Assembly (NCBI GenBank): GCA_047621345.1
Contig: JBLHLW010000009.1
Location: forward strand, 1 to 64,000
Source of the DNA: Actimicrobium sp047621345
Lineage (GTDB): Bacteria; Pseudomonadota; Gammaproteobacteria; Burkholderiales; Burkholderiaceae_D
Reading direction: 5' to 3'
DNA: 64,000 bases
Positions 1 to 9,391 of this stretch are shown here, piece after piece (within the stretch, counting starts at the first letter, position 1; each line of letters begins with the position of its first letter). A program made the translations under genes and the position numbers. Under the pieces are notes generated by a model. That model ran no database searches. It saw nothing but the letters and a program-made list of their open reading frames with translations, and was not told the DNA's origin.

Positions 1-1
1 C

Positions 2-1786
2 GTTGACCATGGCAAAACCACCCTCGTTGACAAGTTGCTGCGTCAGTCGGGTACCTTCCGCGATAACCAGCAAGTCGATGCACGCGTGATGGACTCCAAT
101 GACCTCGAAAAAGAACGTGGCATCACGATTCTGTCGAAAAATTGCGCCGTCGAGTATGAAGGCACCCATATCAATATCGTCGACACCCCAGGTCATGCCG
201 ACTTCGGTGGCGAAGTCGAGCGCGTGCTGTCGATGGTCGATAGCGTGTTGCTGCTGGTCGATGCACAAGAAGGTCCGATGCCGCAAACGCGCTTCGTGAC
301 CCGCAAGGCACTGGCACTGGGCTTGAAGCCTATCGTTGTCGTCAACAAGATCGATCGTCCGGGTGCACGTCCTGAGTGGGCCATCAACGCCACGTTCGAA
401 CTGTTCGACAAACTCGGCGCGACCGAAGAGCAACTTGATTTCCCTGTCGTGTTCGCATCAGCACTCAATGGTTATTCGAGCCTCGATTCGACCGTTCGTG
501 ACGGCGACATGAAGCCTTTGTTTGACGCCATCTTGCGCCACGTTCCAGCACGCGAAGATGACCAGGATGGTCCGCTGCAACTACAAATTTCTTCCCTTGA
601 TTATTCGTCGTACGTTGGCAAAATCGGTATTGGCCGGATTACCCGTGGTCGCGTGCGCGGTCTGCAAGACGTCATCATCATGGACGGACCTGACGGCGTG
701 CCACGCAAGGCCCGGATCAACCAGGTTCTGAACTTCAAGGGTCTCGATCGCGTGCTGGTTGAAGAAGCTGTCGCCGGCGACATCGTCCTCATCAACGGTA
801 TCGACGAACTCGGTATTGGTACCACGGTGTGTTCGCCAGATGTGCCGGATGCCTTGCCAATGCTGACTGTCGACGAGCCAACGCTGACCATGAACTTCAT
901 GGTCAACAACTCGCCACTGGCCGGCCGTGAAGGCAAGTTCGTCACCAGCCGTCAGTTGCGCGAGCGTCTTGACCGCGAACTGAAAGCCAACGTAGCGTTG
1001 CGCGTTGCGCCAACCGACGACGACACAATTTTTGAAGTCTCCGGTCGCGGCGAATTGCACCTGACCATCCTGATTGAAAACATGCGCCGTGAAGGCTTCG
1101 AGCTGGCCGTATCGCGCCCGCGCGTTGTGTTCAAGATGGTCGATGGCGTACGCCATGAGCCGTTCGAATTGCTGTCGGTTGACGTCGAAGAAGTCAACCA
1201 AGGTGGCGTCATGGAAGAGCTGGGTCGTCGTCGTGGCGATCTGCAAAACATGGAATCGGATGGCAAAGGACGCGTGCGTCTCGAGTACCGTATTCCGGCC
1301 CGTGGCCTGATCGGTTTCCAGGGCGAGTTCATGACACTGACCCGCGGTACCGGCTTGATGAGTCATATTTTTGACGAGTACGCCCCAGTTGACAACACCC
1401 GTGGCGAGATGGCTTCGCGTCGTAACGGCGTGCTGGTCTCGCAAGACGATGGCGCTGCCGTTGCCTACGCACTGTGGAAACTGCAAGATCGCGGCCGTAT
1501 GTTCGTGGTCCACAACGACCCTGTGTACGAAGGCATGATCATCGGTATTCACTCACGTGACAACGATCTGGTCGTCAATCCGATCAAAGGCAAGCAATTG
1601 ACCAACGTGCGTTCGTCGGGTACCGATGAAGCGGTTCGTTTGGTCCCGCCTATCCAGATGTCGCTTGAGTATGCCGTCGAGTTTATCGATGACGATGAAC
1701 TGGTTGAAATCACGCCAAAAAGCATTCGTCTGCGCAAGCGTTATTTGAAAGAAGCTGATCGCAAGAAAGCATCACGCGACGCGTAA
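2..1786 (+). CDS. typA: Ribosome-associated GTPase TypA/BipA (5' end cut off by the window)
   Basis: Translation factor GTPase that binds the 70S ribosome and helps growth under stress and cold. The window opens inside the G1 loop: the first codons read VDHGKTTLVDK, so about a dozen N-terminal residues are missing. Next come the G3 motif DTPGHADF, the G4 motif NKID, an EF-Tu-like beta-barrel, and the C-terminal EF-G-like and TypA-specific regions (for example RGLIGFQGEFMT). The visible 594 residues plus the missing start would give about 607, the usual family length. The reading frame is clean up to the TAA stop. No neighbour in the window explains its regulation. Confidence 0.97.
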   Translation, partial: VDHGKTTLVDKLLRQSGTFRDNQQVDARVMDSNDLEKERGITILSKNCAVEYEGTHINIVDTPGHADFGGEVERVLSMVDSVLLLVDAQEGPMPQTRFVTRKALALGLKPIVVVNKIDRPGARPEWAINATFELFDKLGATEEQLDFPVVFASALNGYSSLDSTVRDGDMKPLFDAILRHVPAREDDQDGPLQLQISSLDYSSYVGKIGIGRITRGRVRGLQDVIIMDGPDGVPRKARINQVLNFKGLDRVLVEEAVAGDIVLINGIDELGIGTTVCSPDVPDALPMLTVDEPTLTMNFMVNNSPLAGREGKFVTSRQLRERLDRELKANVALRVAPTDDDTIFEVSGRGELHLTILIENMRREGFELAVSRPRVVFKMVDGVRHEPFELLSVDVEEVNQGGVMEELGRRRGDLQNMESDGKGRVRLEYRIPARGLIGFQGEFMTLTRGTGLMSHIFDEYAPVDNTRGEMASRRNGVLVSQDDGAAVAYALWKLQDRGRMFVVHNDPVYEGMIIGIHSRDNDLVVNPIKGKQLTNVRSSGTDEAVRLVPPIQMSLEYAVEFIDDDELVEITPKSIRLRKRYLKEADRKKASRDA

Positions 1787-1826
1787 TCTGATGTGACTGG
1801 ACCAGGCCACGGCCTGATCCACCGCG

Positions 1827-1881
1827 AAAAACCCGCCTAGTTCAGGCTGCCTTGATGGGCGGCGTGGACTCGGCGGGTTTT
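1827..1881 (+). terminator. Possible terminator after typA
   Basis: AAAACCCGCC (ending at 1837) pairs with GGCGGGTTTT (1872-1881), starting about 40 bases after the typA stop. The loop is long, about 34 bases, and the trailing T run is short, so the strength is uncertain. Confidence 0.5.
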
Positions 1882-1944
1882 GCGTTGTTGAAGTCAATTA
1901 ACGTTGAAAATGACGGCCTAGTCAGCCTCGCCGGTGGCTAATTT

Positions 1945-1971
1945 GGTGCAATGCCCTACGGTTATTGCACC
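1945..1971. repeat. REP-like palindrome, family B, short copy
   Basis: The ends GGTGCAAT and ATTGCACC form an inverted repeat around CGTAGGGC-type sequence. The same sequence recurs as a long double copy at 19858-19930 and as a broken copy at 34413-34434. All three lie between genes. Confidence 0.7.
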
Positions 1972-2018
1972 GGGCGCGTTCATGTCAGCGATGCTGACAG
2001 CTTTTGTAGCGTTATTTA

Positions 2019-3395
2019 TTAGGCCGTCACTTCCTCGACATCGGGCACGGTCTTTTGTGTTTTCAGGATTGTGCCAATGGCACCAAACAGCTGGTCGATT
2101 TGTGGTTTGTCGATGATCAGCGGTGGCGACAGCGCAATGATGTCGCCGGTTGTGCGGATCAGCACGCCTTTCTCCCAGAACGCTTTCAGGAACACATCGA
2201 ATGCGCGCATGCCCGGTTTGCCAGCGACGCCATCGAGCTCAATGCCACAAACCAGTCCGAGGTTGCGAATGTCTTTGACGTAGGGCAAGCCCTTGAGGCT
2301 GTGCGCGGCCTGCTCGAAGTAGGGTGCCATCGCCGCGGCACGCTCGAACAGATGCTCGGATTTGTACACGTCGATAGTAGCGATTGCTGCCGCTGCTGCC
2401 AGCGGATGGCCTGTATACGTGTAGCCGTGATAAAACTCAATGGCGTTCTCTGGTGCCATGCTCATGAAGGTGTCGTGAATATCCTGACGAACAATGACGG
2501 CACCCATCGGCACCGTCGCGTTGGTCAGACCCTTGGCGCAGACAATCATGTCCGGCACCACGCCGAAATAGTCGGCACCGAACGGCGTACCAAGACGCCC
2601 GAACCCGGTGATGACCTCGTCAAAAATCAGCAGGATGCCGTATTTGTCGCAGATCGCACGTATCTTTTGCAGATAGCCTTTGGGCGGCAGGATGACGCCG
2701 GTCGACCCTTGCAGCGGTTCAATAATGACGGCAGCGATCGTGGCCGGATCGTGCAGTGCCAGCAGGCGCTGCTCGAGTTCGTCAGCTATTTCGGCGCCAT
2801 GTTCTGGCAATCCTTTTGAAAACGCATTTTTGCTGATATCGAGCGGATGGCGCAAATGATCGACTGCTGGCAAGCCGGGGCCATAATGCTTGCGGTTTCC
2901 CGCAATCCCGCCGACTGAAATGCCACCGAAACCGACACCGTGATAGCCGCGTTCACGCCCGATAAGTCGATGCCGCATGCCGTCGCCACGAACCCGGTGA
3001 TATGCCAGCGCGATCTTCAGCGCCGAATCGACGGCTTCTGATCCGTCATTGCAAAAGAAGACCCGGTTCAATCCTTCGGGCGCCAGCGACACCAGGGCAG
3101 TAGCCGCTTCGAAGGCTTTCGGATGCCCCATCTGGAACACGGGTGCGAAGTCCATTTCGCCGGCCTGGCGGCGAATAGCTTCGGTGATTTTTGGATGGCA
3201 GTGACCGGCATTGCTGCACCACAGGCCAGCGGTGCCATCGAGAATCTGGCGGCCGTCGTCTGTCGTGTAATGCATGCCGGAGGCGGCGACCAGCATCCGT
3301 GGTTTGGATTTGAACTGGCGATTAGCGGTAAACGGCATCCAAAAGTGGTCGGTATTGAGCATGGCAACAGGTCCGTGGGTAAAGAGGGAAGACAA
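2019..3395 (-). CDS. Class III aminotransferase, beta-alanine/omega-amino acid:pyruvate type
   Basis: PLP-dependent aminotransferase of class III. It closely resembles omega-amino acid:pyruvate transaminases, which move an amino group from beta-alanine or other omega-amines to pyruvate. Visible landmarks are the N-terminal FWMPFTANRQF, the cofactor region NDGSEAVDSALK, FDEVITGFGRLG with the PLP-stacking aspartate, and the likely Schiff-base lysine in CAKGLTNATVP. Two starts are possible: TTG at 3395, preceded by AAAGAGGA nine bases upstream (used here, 458 residues), or ATG at 3362 with no clear ribosome site (447 residues). A perfect 23-base palindrome about 110 bases upstream may be its operator. 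The exact substrate cannot be read from sequence. Confidence 0.88.
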   Translation of the reverse strand: MSSLFTHGPVAMLNTDHFWMPFTANRQFKSKPRMLVAASGMHYTTDDGRQILDGTAGLWCSNAGHCHPKITEAIRRQAGEMDFAPVFQMGHPKAFEAATALVSLAPEGLNRVFFCNDGSEAVDSALKIALAYHRVRGDGMRHRLIGRERGYHGVGFGGISVGGIAGNRKHYGPGLPAVDHLRHPLDISKNAFSKGLPEHGAEIADELEQRLLALHDPATIAAVIIEPLQGSTGVILPPKGYLQKIRAICDKYGILLIFDEVITGFGRLGTPFGADYFGVVPDMIVCAKGLTNATVPMGAVIVRQDIHDTFMSMAPENAIEFYHGYTYTGHPLAAAAAIATIDVYKSEHLFERAAAMAPYFEQAAHSLKGLPYVKDIRNLGLVCGIELDGVAGKPGMRAFDVFLKAFWEKGVLIRTTGDIIALSPPLIIDKPQIDQLFGAIGTILKTQKTVPDVEEVTA

Positions 3396-3748
3396 TGATG
3401 GTAATCCTCTTTGCCGGCAGGTGGCGGCGAATTTTGGGTGGCTCGTGGCGTGTTGCCGGGCCGGGCAGCTTGTCCAGTAACACCAAATCATGGCTCCATG
3501 GTCATTGTGCAGCAGCTTGCTGCACAAATTGGTCATCCGGCCACGCTTCCGTAAAAGCACCCATGTGCTGATATGTTGGCTGTTTTCGGTAATGTGGCGC
3601 TTGGATGTCCGGCATATTGTCGTCCCCGGTATGGAAGTGCTTGCAATCGGCCACACATGTTGGTATCTGTGCTCATCCATTTCGGGTTCGCATCAGTTCG
3701 CACTGCAAGCACCTTATAAAAATTTCTTCAACAATCGAATTCAAGTAA
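3396..3748. other. 353-base divergent intergenic region between aminotransferase gene and dusA
   Basis: No convincing gene here. It holds the palindrome at 3505-3527 and a TATAAA box at 3715-3720 close to the dusA start. Short open frames cross it, but they lack ribosome sites and recognisable protein features. Confidence 0.6.
3505..3527. promoter_or_regulatory. Perfect 23-base palindrome, candidate operator
   Basis: TTGTGCAGCA, a three-base centre GCT, then TGCTGCACAA: both 10-base arms match exactly. It lies 110 bases upstream of the aminotransferase start and about 220 bases before dusA. No T run follows, so it reads better as a protein-binding site than as a terminator. The binding protein is unknown. 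Confidence 0.5.
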
Positions 3749-4756
3749 ATGAAAACAAGCAAGTACAAGAGCCGGCGTATTTCCGCCGCCCCGATGATGG
3801 ATTGGACGGACAGGCACTGTCGCCTGTTCCACCGCCAGATTTCTCGCCACACCTGGCTCTACACCGAGATGGTCACTACCGGGGCGCTGGTGCATGGCGA
3901 TGTCGCGCGCCACCTCGATTTCAATGATGAAGAACACCCGGTCGCGCTGCAACTCGGCGGCAGCGACCCGGCTGATCTGGCGCACAGTGCGCGACTCGGC
4001 CAACAGTGGGGCTACGATGAAATCAACCTCAACTGCGGCTGTCCTTCGGAGCGGGTTCAAAAAGGGGCTTTCGGTGCGTGTCTGATGGCCGAGCCGCAGT
4101 TGGTGGCCGATTGCGTCAAGGCCATGCGCGATGCAGTCTCGATCGATGTCACGGTCAAGCACCGGATCGGTATCGACAAGAACGAGTCGTACGCCTTCAT
4201 GCGCGACTTTGTGGGTACGGTTGCTGATGCGGGTTGCACCACCTTCATTGTTCATGCGCGCAACGCGATCCTGAAAGGCTTGAGTCCGAAAGAGAATCGC
4301 GAAGTGCCACCGCTGCGTTACGACGCGGTGTATCAGCTCAAACGTGAGTTTCCCGATCTTGAAATTATCATCAACGGCGGCATCAAGACCGAGGCCGAAA
4401 TCGATCTGCATTTGCAGCATGTTGATGGCGTGATGCTTGGGCGCGAGGCGTATCACAATCCCTACCTGATGGCTGGTTTCGATGCGCGCTACTACGATGA
4501 TCCGGCCATGCCGCGCACGCGCACTGAGGTGCTCGAAGCCATGCTGCCGTATATCCGTCGCCAGCTCGGACCGACCCCGTCCGTAGCAATGAAAGGTGGG
4601 CCGCGCCTCAATAGCATTACCCGCCACATGCTCGGTTTGATGGCCGGACTGCCCGGCGCGCGGCATTTTCGTCAAACGTTATCCGACTCGAAGCGGCTAG
4701 CTATGGGAGATGCGGCGTTGCTGATGGAGGCGATGGCCAGCATGCAGGTAAGTTGA
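3749..4756 (+). CDS. dusA: tRNA-dihydrouridine synthase A
   Basis: FMN- and NADPH-dependent enzyme that reduces uridine 20/20a in the D-loop of tRNA. The TIM-barrel protein shows SAAPMMDWTDRHCR at the flavin site and NLNCGCPSERVQKGAFGACLM around the catalytic cysteine, C98. It also shows the phosphate-binding INGGIKT and VDGVMLGREAYHNP. The HARNAILKGLSPKENR stretch is typical of the DusA subfamily rather than DusB or DusC. The length of 335 residues is normal. It is monocistronic, divergent from the aminotransferase, and is followed by a short hairpin. Confidence 0.96.
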   Translation: MKTSKYKSRRISAAPMMDWTDRHCRLFHRQISRHTWLYTEMVTTGALVHGDVARHLDFNDEEHPVALQLGGSDPADLAHSARLGQQWGYDEINLNCGCPSERVQKGAFGACLMAEPQLVADCVKAMRDAVSIDVTVKHRIGIDKNESYAFMRDFVGTVADAGCTTFIVHARNAILKGLSPKENREVPPLRYDAVYQLKREFPDLEIIINGGIKTEAEIDLHLQHVDGVMLGREAYHNPYLMAGFDARYYDDPAMPRTRTEVLEAMLPYIRRQLGPTPSVAMKGGPRLNSITRHMLGLMAGLPGARHFRQTLSDSKRLAMGDAALLMEAMASMQVS

Positions 4757-4837
4757 GCTTAGAAGAATTGAGCAGGATCAAAGGCAGCGCAGGTGATCAC
4801 GCTACGCTGTTCACAGGCTTCCCGCCTGTCGAAAACA

Positions 4838-4856
4838 GACCGCATTTTGAGCGGTC
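4838..4856 (+). terminator. Weak hairpin after dusA
   Basis: GACCGC (4838-4843) pairs with GCGGTC (4851-4856) around ATTTTGA, followed by TTCACCTTTA. The U tract is poor, so it may be a weak terminator or a leader hairpin for the next gene, whose start is 21 bases away. Confidence 0.4.
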
Positions 4857-4876
4857 TTCACCTTTAGGGAATATCA

Positions 4877-5113
4877 ATGAAAACAACTTCTTCTACACTC
4901 ACATTCGTCCTTGCCGGTGTGCTGGGAATTGCCTTGTTAAGCGGTTGCGACCGCCGCTCGCCGACGATGGATCAGCCCGGCATGGGCGGCATGCCCTCAT
5001 CCAACGCGCCAGTGAGTCCGCCGTCATCGATGATGCCGGCACCACCGGCCATGCCAGGCGCATCAGGCCCATCGGGTACACCGGGATCGCCACCACCAGA
5101 TACCAGCAAGTAA
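4877..5113 (+). CDS. Small proline/methionine-rich lipoprotein
   Basis: A 78-residue protein of unknown function. A basic start (MKTTSSTLTF), a hydrophobic core and the lipobox LLSGC at residues 20-24 mark it as a lipoprotein cut before the cysteine. The mature part is low-complexity, rich in Pro, Ser, Gly and Met (MGGMP, MMPAPPAMPG), and likely disordered in the periplasm. The region before the ATG (GGGAATATCA) gives a modest ribosome site. No enzymatic motif is visible. Confidence 0.75.
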   Translation: MKTTSSTLTFVLAGVLGIALLSGCDRRSPTMDQPGMGGMPSSNAPVSPPSSMMPAPPAMPGASGPSGTPGSPPPDTSK

Positions 5114-5164
5114 TCGGCTCATTGCGCCACATTGCAGGAGCGTAGTTTTTTAGGCAGAAACTTA

Positions 5165-5190
5165 AGCGCGTTGAGCCGTGTTGACGCGCT
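5165..5190. other. Short inverted repeat in the lipoprotein-hexR gap
   Basis: AGCGCGT (5165-5171) pairs with ACGCGCT (5184-5190). It lies between convergent genes and could help end transcription, but no T run adjoins it. Confidence 0.25.
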
Positions 5191-5284
5191 CTCGTGTTGG
5201 ACAAGCTGGATTGTTCAATGCAGTTTGCGCGTCATCGACTTGATGAATGGTGTGAAGTGGGCAAAGTAAGTGAGACGGCCGATG

Positions 5285-6166
5285 TCATCCCTCGTCGTCT
5301 TGACTCAATGGTGAACGCAGGAATGAATCAAACTGCATGTCGATTTTTTGCAAGGCTTTTTGCGCGTTTTGCATCTGCTTGCGAAACTCTGGTCCGCGCC
5401 GCAGTGCAAGGCCGACTGCAAGAATATCGATGACCACCAGATGAGCCAGTCGCGCTGAAATCGGTGTGTAAGGATCGGTATGAAAATGCAGGTCGATCGG
5501 TACCAGTACCGTCGCCAGATCTGCCAGTGGCGTGCCGCTGGGCGATAACGCAATCACGTCTGCTCCGACCTTGCGCGCAAGCTGCACGCTGCGCAGCAAA
5601 GCCACGCTGTTGCCGCGCTGTGAGATTGCCACCACCACATCCCCTTTTTTTAAAAGGGCTGCTGCGATGCTGTGAATATGCGGATCGGAATACGCCACTG
5701 CCGGTACGCCAGAGCGGAAAAACTTGTGCTGGGCGTCGGTCGCAATGATGCCCGATGAACCCTGTCCGTAAAATTCAATTTTCCGGGCCTTGGCCAGTAA
5801 ATCCAGCGCCCGTTCGATCGCGCCGGGATCGAGCGTGTTGCGTAGATCGAGCAGGACATTGATCGAGCGACTACAAATTTTGCCGACCAGATCGGCGGCC
5901 ATATCGTTCGGCGTTAGATTTTCGTTTGCCCCGGGCAGGGCAACCGCGAGGGCCTGTGCCAGTTTCAGCTTGAACGACTGCCAGCCGTCGAAACCGATGG
6001 CGCGGCAGAACCGGACCACAGTCGGCTCCGATACTTGGGCGTTGCGTGCCAGCGCAGTAATGTTTCCTGATACGGCGAGAGTCGGGTCCCGCAACACTGC
6101 CAGCCCCACCTTGCGTTCGGACTTGGACAACGCATCCAATTGTGACCGTATGGAGTCGAGCAACAT
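5285..6166 (-). CDS. hexR: HexR, RpiR-family repressor of glucose/Entner-Doudoroff genes
   Basis: A 293-residue regulator with an N-terminal RpiR helix-turn-helix (residues 36-57, ITALARNAQVSEPTVVRFCRAIGF) and a C-terminal sugar-phosphate isomerase (SIS) domain from about 125 (IEFYGQGSSG, SQRGNSVALL). In characterised proteobacteria HexR releases DNA on binding 2-keto-3-deoxy-6-phosphogluconate. The start MLLDSIRSQL sits five bases beyond the zwf stop, so it is the last gene of a pgi-zwf-hexR operon. Two near-identical operator-like sites lie in the pgi-edd gap, which suggests that it controls both divergent units and itself. Confidence 0.93.
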   Translation of the reverse strand: MLLDSIRSQLDALSKSERKVGLAVLRDPTLAVSGNITALARNAQVSEPTVVRFCRAIGFDGWQSFKLKLAQALAVALPGANENLTPNDMAADLVGKICSRSINVLLDLRNTLDPGAIERALDLLAKARKIEFYGQGSSGIIATDAQHKFFRSGVPAVAYSDPHIHSIAAALLKKGDVVVAISQRGNSVALLRSVQLARKVGADVIALSPSGTPLADLATVLVPIDLHFHTDPYTPISARLAHLVVIDILAVGLALRRGPEFRKQMQNAQKALQKIDMQFDSFLRSPLSQDDEG

Positions 6167-6171
6167 CGTTG

Positions 6172-7653
6172 TCACATTTCTGGCAGCGCTTCTTCGCGCC
6201 ATTGCAAACCGTCGCGACCGATCAGCGCACTGGCAGCGGCCGGCCCCCAGGTGCCAGCTGTGTAGGGAATTGGCGTGCTTTCTTCTTGCTCCCAATGGTT
6301 GAGAATAGGTTCGACCCATTCCCAGGCCGCTTCGAGTTCGTCGCTGCGCATGAACAAAGTTAGCTGGCCGCGCAGGACGTCTAGCAGCAGGCGCTCGTAG
6401 GCATCCATGCGAGGTGTCTTGAAGGTCTCGCGGAAATCAAGTTCGAGGTCAACGGGTTTGAGTCGCATGCTGTCGCCCGGCGTCTTGGCCATCAGGTTCA
6501 AATGCAAGCCTTCATCGGGTTGCAGGCGGATTACCAGGCTGTTGGGCTGGAAGCTGCCGCTGGATTGCGCAAAGATGGAATGCGGAACGGGCTTGAAGCG
6601 CACGACAATTTCAGCCAGTTGGTCGGCCATACGCTTGCCGGTACGCAGATAAAACGGTACCCCGGCCCAGCGCCAGGTATCGATTTCAGCGCGCACCGCG
6701 ACAAAGGTTTCGGTTTTTGATTCCGGATCGGCGCCGGGCTCTTTGCGGTACGCAGGCACCGCAACACCATTGACGTGACCGGCCCGGTATTGTCCGCGCA
6801 CGACATTTTGTGTCAGCGTCGTGGTGGTGAATTTTTTCAGAGAGCGCAGTACTTTGAGTTTTTCATCGCGCACGGCATCCGGTGTGATCGTTGTTGGCGG
6901 CTCCATGGCGACAATACACAGCAGTTGCAGCAAATGGTTTTGCAGCATGTCGCGCAGCGCGCCGGACGTGTCGTAATAGCCAGTGCGGTTGCCCACGCCG
7001 AGCTCTTCGGCAATCGTGATCTGCACATCCGAAATCCATTCGCGCCGCCAGAGTGGTTCGAACAGGACATTGCCAAAGCGCAGCGCCAGCAGATTCTGCA
7101 CGGCTTCTTTGCCGAGATAATGGTCAATACGGTAAATCTGCGATTCGGCAAACACGCTACCCACATCAGCATTGATCTGGCGTGCACTGGCAAGATCGCG
7201 GCCGAGTGGCTTTTCGAGCACCACGCGTGAATTCGGCGTGGCTCCGCCACAGGCGGCCAGATTCAAGCAGATGGTGGCGAACAACGTCGGTGGTGTCGCC
7301 AGATAAAACACCCTGACCAGTGCCGGATCGGTACGCAGTGCGGCGACCAAGGTGCAATAACTTCCGGCCTTGTCGGCGTCGACAGCAACGTAATGGATGC
7401 GCTGGCAAAACCGCTGCCACACTTTGGCATCAAAGCTGTCGGCGGCGATATGCGGTTTTGCGCCGGATTCGACCGACACGAGAAAATCTGCCGTAGTCAG
7501 ATCATGACGGCCGACACAGATGATGCGCGCCGAATCAGGAAAATCCTTGGCGCGGTCGCGTGCATACATCGCCGGCAATAGTTTGCGCATCGACAGATCG
7601 CCGCTGCCGCCAAATAAGACAAGATCGAAATCAGTTAGTGCCATGGGTTCCAT
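6172..7653 (-). CDS. zwf: Glucose-6-phosphate 1-dehydrogenase
   Basis: Oxidises glucose-6-phosphate to 6-phosphogluconolactone with NAD(P)+, feeding the Entner-Doudoroff and pentose phosphate routes. Landmarks are the dinucleotide fold LFGGSGDLSMRKLLPA (residues 13-28), EKPLGRD (147-153) and the active-site signature RIDHYLGKE (175-183). The length, 493 residues, is normal. ATG at 7653 and ATG at 7644 are both possible starts, neither with a strong ribosome site. It begins 15 bases after the pgi stop, inside the same operon. A pgl lactonase gene is absent from this locus. Confidence 0.97.
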   Translation of the reverse strand: MEPMALTDFDLVLFGGSGDLSMRKLLPAMYARDRAKDFPDSARIICVGRHDLTTADFLVSVESGAKPHIAADSFDAKVWQRFCQRIHYVAVDADKAGSYCTLVAALRTDPALVRVFYLATPPTLFATICLNLAACGGATPNSRVVLEKPLGRDLASARQINADVGSVFAESQIYRIDHYLGKEAVQNLLALRFGNVLFEPLWRREWISDVQITIAEELGVGNRTGYYDTSGALRDMLQNHLLQLLCIVAMEPPTTITPDAVRDEKLKVLRSLKKFTTTTLTQNVVRGQYRAGHVNGVAVPAYRKEPGADPESKTETFVAVRAEIDTWRWAGVPFYLRTGKRMADQLAEIVVRFKPVPHSIFAQSSGSFQPNSLVIRLQPDEGLHLNLMAKTPGDSMRLKPVDLELDFRETFKTPRMDAYERLLLDVLRGQLTLFMRSDELEAAWEWVEPILNHWEQEESTPIPYTAGTWGPAAASALIGRDGLQWREEALPEM

Positions 7654-7668
7654 CAAGTTGTGTACAAG

Positions 7669-9336
7669 TTAATCGGGTGCGATGCTATTGTGCATCAATG
7701 CGGCTCTGGCCATCGCGATGAGCGCATTAGTCGAGCTGTCATGGTGGTGCGGTTGGACTGTGCCGGTCAGTTCCTGAGCAATGGTTTTGGCCAGCACCTT
7801 GCCGAGTTCTACGCCCCACTGATCGAAACTATTGATGCCCCAGACCACACCTTGCACGAAGACCTTGTGCTCGTAAAGTGCCACAAGTGCTCCCAGCGCT
7901 GCCGGTGTCAGTGCGTCCATGAGCAACATGTTGGAAGGACGATTGCCGGAGAAAGTCTTGTGTGGTACTAGCGCTTCGGCTGCCGCGGCATCAAGTCCCT
8001 GTGCCGCGAGGTCGGCACGGACTTCGTCGGCGCTTTTGCCGCGCATGAAGGCTTCGGCTTGCGCAAAACAGTTCGCCAGCAATGCCGCATGATGACCGGG
8101 CAGGTCGTGGCTGGCACCGAGCACCGCAATGAAATCAATCGGAATCAGGTCGCTGCCCTGATGCAGGAGCTGAAAATACGCATGCTGGCCATTGGTGCCG
8201 GTATCGCCCCAGATCACTGGGCCAGTGGCGGTGGTCAGCGGCTCACCAGCGGCGCTGACGTGTTTGCCGTTACTCTCCATGTCGAGCTGTTGCAAGTAGC
8301 CGCCAAACAGGCTCAGGTCCTGATGATAGGGCGCAATCGAGACCGAATTGCTGCCATGGAAATTGCGGTACCAGATGCCTAGCATTGCCATCAGTACTGG
8401 CATGTTGCGCTCAAGTGGTGCTTCCTGAAAGTGACGGTCCATCTGGTGGGCGCCGTCCAGAAAAGCCCGAAAATGTGCGAAGCCGACTAGCAACGCCACG
8501 GATAATCCTATCGCCGACCAGATCGAATAGCGTCCGCCGACCCAATCCCAAAACGGGAACATGTTGTCCGGATTAATCCCGAAGGCCGTCACGCCGGCGA
8601 CATGGGTTGATACCGCGACGAAGTGTTTTTCCAGATCGCTCTCGCTACCGCTTTGCAGAAACCAGTGACGTGCAGAGTGCGCATTCAACATGGTTTCGGC
8701 CGTGGTAAAGGTTTTGGAGGCGATGATGAATAAGGTCGTCGCCGGATCCACGCGGTCCAGCACTGCGGCCAGATCATGGCCATCGACATTCGACACAAAG
8801 TGGCAGGTCAGGCGCGGATGGGCAAAGCAGCGCAGCCCCTGACACACCATCTTTGGTCCGAGGTAGGAGCCGCCGATACCGATGTTGACGATATCGGTGA
8901 TCGCCCGGCCATCGCGGCCAGTCCAGCTGCCCGAGCGCACCTGTTCGCTAAAGACCTGCATGCGTGCCAGTACGGCGTGCACATCGGCACTGACATCCTG
9001 GCCATCGAGCCGTAAGGCGTGGTCGGCTGGTGCGCGCAGGGCGGTGTGCAGGACGGCGCGCTGCTCGGTCGTATTGATTTTTTTACCGGCGAATAGCTGG
9101 CTACGCTGGTCTTCAACACCACGCTCACGCGCTAGCGTTAGCAACAAGTCTAGCGTGGTGGCATCAATGCGGTTCTTCGAGTAATCCAGAGTCAGGCCGG
9201 CAGCGTGCATCGAGAATTGCTGGAACCGATCCGGCTCGCTGGCAAATTGTCCGCGCATGGTGGTGGCGCTTGTTTCTGCATGGCGGGAGCGCAAGCGGTG
9301 AAAAGCCGGGCTGTCGTTCAGCGGTATTGCGGCCAT
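7669..9336 (-). CDS. pgi: Glucose-6-phosphate isomerase
   Basis: Interconverts glucose-6-phosphate and fructose-6-phosphate. The ATG at 9336 has a good ribosome site (AAGGA) and gives 555 residues. Family signatures are visible: NIGIGGSYLGPKMV with the sugar-phosphate loop, IASKTFTTAET, WDWVGGRYSIWSAIG and GTNGQHAYFQLLHQG. A longer frame up to 9369 exists but has no better start. First gene of pgi-zwf-hexR; its start lies about 56 bases from the left HexR-like site, consistent with repression by HexR. Confidence 0.97.
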   Translation of the reverse strand: MAAIPLNDSPAFHRLRSRHAETSATTMRGQFASEPDRFQQFSMHAAGLTLDYSKNRIDATTLDLLLTLARERGVEDQRSQLFAGKKINTTEQRAVLHTALRAPADHALRLDGQDVSADVHAVLARMQVFSEQVRSGSWTGRDGRAITDIVNIGIGGSYLGPKMVCQGLRCFAHPRLTCHFVSNVDGHDLAAVLDRVDPATTLFIIASKTFTTAETMLNAHSARHWFLQSGSESDLEKHFVAVSTHVAGVTAFGINPDNMFPFWDWVGGRYSIWSAIGLSVALLVGFAHFRAFLDGAHQMDRHFQEAPLERNMPVLMAMLGIWYRNFHGSNSVSIAPYHQDLSLFGGYLQQLDMESNGKHVSAAGEPLTTATGPVIWGDTGTNGQHAYFQLLHQGSDLIPIDFIAVLGASHDLPGHHAALLANCFAQAEAFMRGKSADEVRADLAAQGLDAAAAEALVPHKTFSGNRPSNMLLMDALTPAALGALVALYEHKVFVQGVVWGINSFDQWGVELGKVLAKTIAQELTGTVQPHHHDSSTNALIAMARAALMHNSIAPD

Positions 9337-9391
9337 GACGGGAGTCCTTTGAAGTAGGATAGTTGTCAATGACTATACCTTAACTCAAGGT

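Noticed and set aside
581..1552. A 323-codon open frame on the minus strand
   Set aside because: Antisense shadow of typA, rich in His and Gln as expected from mirrored codons.
3490..3927. A 145-codon open frame running into dusA
   Set aside because: It overlaps the real dusA start in another frame, and its early part crosses the palindrome and promoter region.
3728..4675. A 315-codon open frame on the minus strand
   Set aside because: Antisense to dusA, which is unmistakable.
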